Source: Castor canadensis
Lineage: Eukaryota; Chordata; Mammalia; Rodentia; Castoridae
Direction of reading: 5' to 3'
Assembly: GCF_047511655.1 (NCBI RefSeq)
Contig: NC_133391.1
Span: forward strand, 123,512,384 to 123,576,383
Length of the DNA: 64,000 nt
The notes beneath the pieces were generated by a model, which was given only the letters and a program-made list of their open reading frames with translations, was not told the origin of the DNA and did not search any database. Below, in pieces: positions 1 through 64,000 of this stretch. The number at the start of each line of letters is the position of its first letter. Within the stretch, counting starts at the first letter, position 1. Made by a program: the position numbers and the translations under genes.

Positions 1-314
1 ATTCGTGTTCTCAGAAGACACCACAGGACTGCTTGCAAACCAAGGGGCCTCACCAAGGATTAAATTTACCAGCACCAAGAGTATGGGACTTCCCAGCTTC
101 CAGACCGTGAGACGTATGTGGGTTGTCAGTGTGTGTGTGTATGTGTGAGTCTGAACCAGGTTTAGCTAGGTAGCCCAGGCTGGCATGGCTCCTCCTGCCT
201 CAGCCTCCCAAGTGCTAAGACTATATTCATGTATCACCATGATCAGCTGTATGTCTGTTTCTGAGGTCACTTAGTCTATGGTAGGTATTTTGTTATAGCA
301 GTCCAAACTAAGAC
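1..314 (+). mobile_element. MLT1-type MaLR LTR, interrupted by SINE
   Basis: The segments 10-110 and 250-314 carry the 3' half of an MLT1 LTR (gggacttcccagcttccag, then ttagtctatggtaggtattt and ttgttatagcagtcc...actaagaca). The 5' part lies outside the window or is lost. A GT-rich run and a B1-like SINE at about 125-248 split it. Confidence 0.75.
125..248 (-). mobile_element. B1-like SINE with GT-rich flank
   Basis: Antisense 7SL-derived body (tagcccaggctggcatggct, cctcagcctcccaagtgcta) preceded by a short GT repeat. Inserted in the MLT1 LTR. Confidence 0.75.
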
Positions 315-721
315 ACTGTCTTGATGCAATTTCCTTGCATGGAAAATTCTTTTTGTGTATGACAGAAAAAAACCCCAATGAAACAAAACCCCCAAAACAG
401 TCATATGCAAACCAGTTGATCCAGTGGGAAGGCAAGATCTCCACAGAACTTTAATTCACACACAAAAGCTAAAGGCAAAGTGGTAAAGTAGAAAATTAAG
501 TCATTCCCTACAAGTGAAGACATTTACAAGTACAAAAATCATATCAGTAATTTTTCTTTGAAGAACTGCTTTCTTGATTTTAGCCTTCTGTACAAAGCAG
601 TTCACTGTCTAAAGAATGACAGGTATTTCATTCTATTAGCTTTAGAAAGGCAAGACTCAGGCATAAATAGCTCGGGTGGTAACTCTTCAAGACCATTTCA
701 GGTATCCATGTATCATGCAAT

Positions 722-727
722 TTTATT
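722..727 (-). terminator. Candidate distal polyadenylation signal AATAAA
   Basis: Second AATAAA on the minus strand about 2.2 kb after the stop codon. No strong GU-rich element is obvious downstream, so it is the weaker candidate. Confidence 0.25.
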
Positions 728-1476
728 CCAGAGGGAAAGTCCATTTTAGAAGGTATGACATCAAGACCTTCCTTTCCATTCTCTGCAGCATCTTAAAATC
801 AAACCTTTAGGAACTGTATGCACTATATTTTGGCATATTTTAAGAACTTGCCCTTAGCAACATAACGGTGTCTGAAAAGAATCTGAAATATCCTCAATCA
901 GCAATCAACACTTCATTATGTATGGCTCAGCCCATCGGTCTGAAGTGTGAGTGTGCCCAATCACAGTCTTTATGTTATCTTCCATTCAGGGCACCTCAGT
1001 GACACTCCATGCTTTGATGGGGGTGGGACAAACCAATGGGTGGCCCCACTGAAGAAGGCTTTAAAAAGGAAGTCCTTCCTTTTGAATCATAATGGTGAAT
1101 TTTTAAAATGTATTTGATTTTGCTGTTTGCTGTTCTTTGGTAGAGTTTAGATATTACAGGAAGACCTAAAACAACAACAAAAGAACACCAGCATGTTTTC
1201 CTGTGTTAGAATTTAACATTAAAGTCTGAAAGAAATGTGAGCTCATTCTCATGGATAATAATCTAACTTTACTGTGTAAGTGTTTTCCACAGCATTTATC
1301 AGCTTTTCCATGTGAAATGCAATTTAAACTAAAGGTATTGTGAAGGAGACATCCTGGGCGATGGAAAAAGCTGAAGGGAGTAGTTTCTTGCCTGAAAGTG
1401 GAAAACAAGAGTCTGGGGGTGGGGGGAAGCTATGAGAAAACTTCCAGAGGTTGCTAAGACTACCATAAAAACAGCT

Positions 1477-1556
1477 TGTGGGGTAAGTAGCACTCACCTA
1501 GCATGTGTGAGGAGGCCCTGGGTTTTATCCCCAGCACCACAAAAGAAAAAAAAAAA
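1477..1556 (+). mobile_element. ID-like tRNA-derived SINE
   Basis: gtggggtaagtagcactcac...ggccctgggttttatcccca and an A-rich tail. Antisense to NLN. Confidence 0.65.
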
Positions 1557-1600
1557 ATTTCCTTGTGCTATAGCTCTTGATTTCCCCTGTTGTCTATAAC

Positions 1601-1606
1601 TTTATT
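1601..1606 (-). terminator. Candidate proximal polyadenylation signal AATAAA
   Basis: First AATAAA on the minus strand after the NLN stop codon, about 1.3 kb downstream. About 40 nt further on lies a U-rich run (1560-1545) and then GTGGTGCTGGGG, resembling a GU/U-rich downstream element; both come from an antisense SINE. Confidence 0.4.
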
Positions 1607-2909
1607 ATGGAACACAGTAATTTTTAAAAAATGTAACACAAGATCCATTTGGACTAGAGAACAAAGAGGTTCTAATTTTGTCCCTGACCTGCAGTCATTC
1701 CTCAGGTGTGTATTGGGAACAATTGCAAGACGTTTTCTTTTTTACTCTCCTAGAAACCAAGGTTTCCTTACTGAGTAGACTCCTAGAGGAAAAACAAGTA
1801 CTGTGAGCTCACAGCTGTGCTGCTCAATTGGAATTCAGGCCCACAGTAAAGAGATCCAAAGGTTCACTTAAAATAAAAATCATCACACAAAACAGCCTAC
1901 TGAAGAGCCCGTCCCCAGGGCTGAGGTTAGCACACATCACACTTCAGAGCCGCTGTCCTCAAACGCTCTTCCTGAGCACTCCTATTATACTCAATGCTGT
2001 ATGTGGGGTCAGCTGTCTTCCCAGGGCGCTCTGAACAGCCACTGTGATGTGTCCACCCGCTCCTCTGGGGGAGGTGGACAGTCAGGGAGGTGGAGTCACT
2101 ATCCTTTACTAGAAACGCGAAAATCAAAACAGCTGCCCGGACTCACTTTACTGTTCTTGTAGACAGCTCTACCAGAAAACTGACAATCTTGCCTGCTGAA
2201 CTGGAATTGAGCCTCGAATGTAAGATACAGCACGGACAATGTACATTAAGCCAGTTCAGTTAAAGCTAAAAAGTTTCTGATGCTCTCGAGCTGGACTTCA
2301 GAGAGAAAAACAAACCCAGATGGAGAAATGTAATTCAAGATAAGAATCACGTGGCCTGGTTTACAAAGCTAAATGCTTTACTGAGGCATATTCTCCTGGC
2401 CTTGAGGTATGCAGGCACAGGCAAGGTCACACCTAACTATGAGACAGAGAGGGTCAAAGTTGATGTACAGCTCCAAGAAAATCTGTGCCAGAAGAACATG
2501 ATGATCCACTTATTGATCCAGAAATCTCAAGTACAAAATTTCAAGATCTAAGAAGGATCAAATTATATCATGTATATGATTCAATTTAAAAAATCTTAGC
2601 CCTCTTACATTACATTATCTAGATTACAACAGTAAAAAATCAAATTACATTCATATGAAACTTTTATCAAAAGAAATCAAATTAATTTTTATGAAATTTT
2701 ATAGTACAATTATCTTCTAGTGGATCTTTTCTTAGGTCACAGTATTTATAATTCCATTTACATCTGTATAATTTTTAAATTAAAAAGCAAAAGCAAGTCA
2801 ATAGAAATCTAAGTTTTCATTTGCAAAGTTCGCTTCGGTTTCCAGGTGGGTCCCGCCTGGTGTGGTGGGCTCGTCCTCCAGACGTGGACCACAGCCAAAG
2901 ATCCCCAGT

Positions 2910-59525
<56,616 letters not shown>

Positions 59526-60099
59526 CTAAAACAAAGTAAAAAGAGAAAAAGAAAAAGAAATTAGGGATTTCTGTTGGTTCGAAGTCAAGATATAAATGGT
59601 ATATTATAAAAGTTAAATTTTAGTTAAAATGGACTTTCAAAAAATCTGAGGAAATTCTCTCAGGTGAATGAATACATATGCCCCAAACTAAATACTCTTG
59701 TTTTTTTAGTTTTCTTGCATAATTACAGTTTTTATGGAATTTGTACTATCCAAACACTGAATAGTTTGTTTAATGAAATTAAACAGGAAAAATAAAGTTA
59801 GGTGTCAGAGACACAGTAATTGTCTTACTAGTAATATTTCCTATGCTAACTTTCACCTACTATGTACATAGATAAAGGCTCAAAAAAAACTTGCAGGTTT
59901 GGCAAGGAGACATTTAAACAAAAATTCTCCTTTTACACTGAACACTTAATTTTTCTCCCAAAAGCTCATGCAAATTAAGGATAACAATTTGAATTTATTT
60001 GTGGAAAATAATCTCTGGTATAACCATTAAATTATCATAAAAGATAAAAGAAAAACAAAATTGTAACGACACTAATTCTTTGTCCCCTTAAAAAAATCA

Positions 60100-60124
60100 A
60101 ACATATATATATATATATGTATGT
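60100..60124. repeat. (AT)n short repeat
   Basis: acatatatatatatatatgt: about nine AT units, self-complementary. Confidence 0.9.
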
Positions 60125-60136
60125 TCTATATAATCT

Positions 60137-60215
60137 TTTTGGGTTTATTAGGTTTGAAGTCAGGGCCTCATGCTTGCTAGGCAGACACTACCACGAGCCA
60201 CACCCCCAGCCCTCA
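60137..60215 (-). mobile_element. tRNA-derived SINE
   Basis: gtttattaggtttgaagtca, gggcctcatgcttgctaggc, gagccacacccccagccctc. Confidence 0.82.
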
Positions 60216-60336
60216 AATTAATAGAGACCGTGTTTATGCATATGTCTCTCTGTCCTTCTAGCTTTCTCCTCCCCCACCTTCTATCTTCCCAACCCTCTCT
60301 CCAGTTATAGACTTTATAAATTAAAAATGTTGTATT

Positions 60337-60525
60337 TACTAGCTAATATTTATGTAGTGGCTATTTAGGCACTGTTAAAATTCTTTCCATGTGGTAACTC
60401 ATTCAATCCTTCAACAACTCTGAGTTACATACTGTGGTGATTTATTTTACTAAAGAGAAAATTGAAACAGTTAAACCACACCACAGCTAGTGGTATGGTG
60501 AGACTCAGGCAGTCCCAATCTAAAA
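60337..60525 (+). mobile_element. MIR SINE
   Basis: agctaatatttatgtagtgg, gtggtaactcattcaatcct, gagaaaattgaaacagttaa, agctagtggtatggtgagac. Confidence 0.8.
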
Positions 60526-60544
60526 CCAAATTTCCTTTACTTTT

Positions 60545-60885
60545 AATTTTTATTAGGATATATTCATTGTACAGGGGGATTTGTTGTGACAATTCCTAAT
60601 AGCCTTACATTGGTTAGCTAGCCCCCACCATTTCTCCCCCTCCACACCCTCCCCACACCACGTGAAGCAACTGCAGGAGGTTTGTTTTATTTCATGTAAG
60701 AATATGAAGTCTATCAACCATATTCCTTCACTTAATCTCCATCGTTCACCTTCTCCCTTACCACAAGTACCGCCACCCCACTGCACCTATTTTACAATCC
60801 TGTCTTTCATTGTTAATTCCAAAGTCAGTGTTCAAAGGGGTTTCTCGATGCATCCCGGCTGTGAGTATACTTTACTTTTAGAAAA
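60545..60885 (-). mobile_element. L1 3' UTR
   Basis: Reverse: pyrimidine-rich on plus (accatttctccccctccaca), and the end ttttattaggatatattcat with gtacagggggatttgttgtg mirrors the sense copies at 28530-29130 and 62710-62995. Confidence 0.75.
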
Positions 60886-60929
60886 ACATTCTTAACACCT
60901 GTGCTCAATTCCATTTCTCTTATCCTATA

Positions 60930-61025
60930 AGGCCTGATAACAACTATCTGAGGTAGGCAGGGCATTATTCCCTTTTAACAGATGAGGCAATGGAGGCTCA
61001 GAGAGGCTAAATGGTTTGTTCAATG
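60930..61025 (+). mobile_element. MIR SINE fragment
   Basis: gataacaactatctgaggta, ttcccttttaacagatgagg, ggaggctcagagaggctaaa. Confidence 0.75.
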
Positions 61026-61359
61026 TTATTTGTCCAACAAAGATTTATGAGAAAGCACTACCTGTAGTCACTGTGAGAGGCACAGAGGATAAAATGGTAA
61101 ACTTACGGAAACCTGCTATATTCTAGTATAGTGGAAAACACAATGATAGATAATCACGTTGCTTTTTTAGATGAGTGGTATGACAGGGGTAGGACCAAAG
61201 AAGGACACCCTTTCTGGCTTTGGGGTAGGGACAGTGTGTCAAGGACAATGTTATACAAGGAACAGTGAACAAATTAAAATACAAACAGTGTACAAGAACT
61301 ACCCAAAGGCCGTAAGGAAAGAGAAGTAGGGACTAGCAAATGAAAAGCCTTGGGATTAA

Positions 61360-61505
61360 TTTTATTGTCATTTTAAAATTATATTATTGCTGTGTTGGGG
61401 GTACATTGTTACATTTACAAAATTCTTGCAATATTTCATAGTTGAATTTATTGCCTCCATCATTCTTATCTCCTCTCTCCCCTTGAGACTCATTTTAAAA
61501 AATCA
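61360..61505 (-). mobile_element. L1 3' UTR fragment
   Basis: Plus strand shows attattgctgtgttgggggt, acattgttacatttacaaaa; same layout as 37905-38098. Confidence 0.6.
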
Positions 61506-61514
61506 ATCATATTC

Positions 61515-61623
61515 TTTTTTTTTTTTTTTTTAGTATGTTTTGTTTTCATAGTGCTGGGGATGGAATCCAAGGCCTCACCCATGTTAGGCTGGTGCTCTAC
61601 CACTGACCTATACCAAGTCCTCA
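61515..61623 (-). mobile_element. ID-like SINE with long T-run
   Basis: T-run, agtgctggggatggaatcca, aggcctcacccatgttaggc, ggtgctctaccactgaccta. Confidence 0.8.
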
Positions 61624-62709
61624 ACCTTATTCTGAAGGTAATGGGAGAAGCATCAAAAGGTTTTACTTAGGTGACAGATGTGACAATACACAATACACAA
61701 TATTTGTGTATTGTAGAGAAATCACAAAGTTTCTCTATTTATGACTTCTATAGATTAGTAAGGGATTCTAAACTAGAAACAGGAGAAACTGGAGTGATTT
61801 AAAAGAGATTCATGAGGTAGACTCAATAAGACTTGGTACAGAATGGCTGTAGGGGGTCAGAGGTGAGAATCAAGGATATCCAGGCTTTGTCTCAAAGCTA
61901 GATGGGTGGATGGTGGTAAACACAGAGTGAACAGGGGGCTCTGGGGGAAAAAAAAAAAGAGTCAATTTTGGACAGGTCAAGTTTGGAGTGGCTATGGCAC
62001 ATGTAGCTGGAATTCACTAATGCTAAATACTAATTATACTTGTAAGGATGGTTGAACTGACCCAAAAGGGTATACAAAGTGAGAAGAGAAAAACATCTAG
62101 GGTCTAACTCTATAATTCAGTGAGGCAGAAGGAAAACCAGCCCAAGATGGGTTCTAGGAACCAAGACAAAGGAAGAGTGTGTGTACAACAGAACCACACC
62201 ATGCAGACCAAGAGAAAGACAGGAGAGTCTGAGTGGAAGACAGCAGTAGAAATGCCACTGATGACTCTGGCTGGACAGCAATGTCAAGGGAGTGAGAGAG
62301 TATGAGTCAGATTACTAGGATGGAGGGGTCAGAGGTGAAGAACTGGAGCAAATGCGCCTGTACAACTCTCTATAGAAACCAAGAGAGCTGAAGCAATGTA
62401 ACTAGAAAGGGCTGAGGCACAGGTGAGACGTAAACACTGACCTCCTCAGCTGTGAAGACCCTCTCTTCTGGGAAACATACTGGTTGACGCTTGCACTCAA
62501 TTTTCAAATTATTTTTACTTTTCTCCTTTCATCATCTGAGTTATGTACTATCCAAAGGTTAACTCTGTTTGTTCCCAAACCTGCTCAAGTCTGTTATAAT
62601 TATGTAGGTATAGTTTAAACACTTAACTAAGCAAATGTATGCAAAATAAGGGATCTGTTGTTTCTGGGATGGATAAAAAGTTTTAGAAATACTTTAAAAA
62701 GTAAGTTAT

Positions 62710-62995
62710 TTTTTAACCAGCAAAACAGTTCCTGCTAGGGGTTGGGTACTAGTAAGGGGTGGGGGAAAAGTGAATGGAGAGGGTAAAAGGGTGGGTATGA
62801 TTGATGTACTTTACATACTTGTATAAAATTAGAACAATTAAACTGGTTGAAATCTGTTTTGGTGGTGGGGGTGCGGTGGGAGGGAGTGGTGAAGGAAAAT
62901 GATGGTGGGGTGAATTGAACCAAACAAGATACAATGGAAATGTTACAATGAAATCCCCCTGTATAACTAAAACATGCTAATAAAATGTTTAAAGA
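62710..62995 (+). mobile_element. L1 3' UTR
   Basis: aaacagttcctgctaggggt, ggtgggtatgattgatgtac, gggtgcggtgggagggagtg, aatgaaatccccctgtataa, catgctaataaaatgtttaa. Confidence 0.8.
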
Positions 62996-63702
62996 ATCAA
63001 TCAACAGAAACAATAAACTTGGGAAGACAGGGAAAAGAATTGTAGAAGTCTTCTAAATTCAGATTACTTATATATATGTGTTTAAATTTTTGTTTCACAG
63101 TTGAAATTGGAAATCAATGATGATGCATTTTACCTGTCGTTTATGCAATGAGGACAGTGAGAAATGCCAATTCAAGTCATTCATACGGAACAAAAGGGTT
63201 TAGGTCAAAAGATCTGGGGATATACGTTTATGCTTTAAATTAAGGAAAATTTTTTTTATGATTCTATTTGAAACCAGTTTTTAAATTAAAAGATACTATA
63301 GATGCAGGAATAAATGGGAGCAATTTGTCTTAGATAAGAAACTAGAGTCTTAGTAAAATCAAGAAAACAGGCAAAATGGGAGCAGTTAGGTGATAAAAAT
63401 CTGAGATCTTTGAATTTTAAGAACTCAGAGGTTAAGCAGTGTGAAAAAATCTAGGGGATTTTCTTGGAAGTAGACAGTTGATATAAACAAGCTGAGGAGT
63501 ACAAAGAACTGAGAGCATAGCTTGGATAAATCGTCTCCATGAACACTGGAGTCAGCAGTTTAATGGTTGGGGCCCTGAACTAGAAAGAAGACCAAACCAG
63601 GAATCAGACTGAAAAAATGAAGGGCCCAACCACAGGGCTGCAGGAGGACATCACACCCAAGGTATAGAACAGTAAAACGAGATTTTGAGCTTCAAAAGTG
63701 TT

Positions 63703-63892
63703 TCTTTTTTTTTTTTGGCAATACTGGGCTTGATCCTGCTAGGCACTTGAGCCACTTTGCCAGCTCTTTTTTGTGCTGGGTGTTTTCGAGATAGGGTCTT
63801 TTGAACTATTTGCCCTGGCTGGCCTCAAACCTCCTGGTCTTTGACTCCTCAATAGCTAGGATTATAGGTGTGAGTCACTGGCACCTGGCCAG
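63703..63892 (-). mobile_element. Dimeric ID + B1 SINE
   Basis: T-run, gcaatactgggcttgatcct, taggcacttgagccactttg (internally shortened), then reverse B1 (tttcgagatagggtcttttg, aggattataggtgtgagtca). Confidence 0.82.
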
Positions 63893-63899
63893 GTGTTTC

Positions 63900-63975
63900 A
63901 TTTTTGTGGTGCTGGGGATCAACCCAAGGTCATAGGTATGTACGCTACCACAGAGATACACCCCTAGTACCACAA
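63900..63975 (-). mobile_element. ID-like SINE
   Basis: tttttgtggtgctggggatc, aacccaaggtcataggtatg, cgctaccacagagatacacc. Adjoins the previous dimer, same orientation. Confidence 0.8.
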
Positions 63976-64000
63976 AGGTCTTTTTATACAATGGCAGAGG

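Larger units (their letters stand above)
1..2909 (-). other. NLN 3' UTR and downstream DNA
   Basis: No coding potential seen. On the minus strand the 3' UTR must start at 2909. AATAAA first appears at 1606-1601 (3' UTR about 1.3 kb) and again at 727-722 (about 2.2 kb). The stretch 1560-2909 is AT-rich at 2560-2820 and otherwise unremarkable and repeat-poor. It also holds an ID-like SINE (1477-1556) and an MLT1 LTR split by a B1-like insertion (1-314). Where the transcript ends cannot be decided from sequence alone. Confidence 0.6.
59526..64000 (-). other. NLN intron 1, partial
   Basis: At least 4.5 kb upstream of exon 2 with no CpG-rich stretch and no match to the expected start of exon 1, so the promoter lies further right. 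Contains MIRs, SINEs and antisense and sense L1 ends. 59530-60100, 61700-62700 and 63000-63700 show nothing I can name. Confidence 0.85.

Noticed and set aside
59526-64000. NLN exon 1 and promoter inside the window
   Set aside because: No CpG-rich stretch and no match for the expected 14-residue start before a donor; the region is AT-rich and repeat-laden.

Overview
The window is mammalian nuclear DNA holding one protein-coding gene, neurolysin (NLN), on the minus strand. Twelve exons were found by translating both strands and checking every junction for AG/GT splice sites and matching phase. Together they encode residues 15 to 704 of a 704-residue M3-family zinc metallopeptidase with no frameshift or internal stop. 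The first coding exon (about 14 residues) and the promoter lie beyond the right edge. The 3' UTR and downstream DNA occupy the left edge.

Organism: interspersed repeats indicate a rodent. The window is filled with 7SL-derived B1-like SINEs, tRNA-derived ID-like SINEs and dimers of the two, with mammal-wide MIR, MLT1/MaLR LTRs and L1 remnants beneath them. The recurrent tRNA-like head (ctggaggtgtggctcaagtg) and the B1+ID dimers recall beaver or kangaroo-rat relatives or another non-murid rodent. That placement is an inference.

Layout, left to right (3' to 5' along the gene): 1-2909 3' UTR/downstream DNA with an MLT1 LTR split by a SINE; exon 13 at 2910-3044; a 9.5 kb intron; exons 12, 11 and 10 clustered at 12565-14597; a 10.7 kb intron 9 with a sense-oriented endogenous retroviral LTR near 23 kb; exon 9, carrying the zinc-binding HEFGH motif, at 25254-25455; an 8.3 kb intron 8 that is a pile-up of L1 pieces; exon 8 at 33778-34144; exons 7, 6, 5 and 4 between 36116 and 43661; an 11.1 kb intron 3 with a 5'-truncated L1 bounded by a target-site duplication; exon 3 at 54779-54927; exon 2 at 59266-59525; and the start of intron 1 to the window end.

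There is no operon, CRISPR, phage or other novel multi-gene system here. The most notable points are a (TG)n run of about 39 bases that starts six bases into intron 12, right at the exon 12 donor; the LTR with a TATA box in sense orientation inside intron 9, upstream of exons 10-13; and a candidate poly(A) site whose U-rich downstream element is supplied by an antisense SINE tail.
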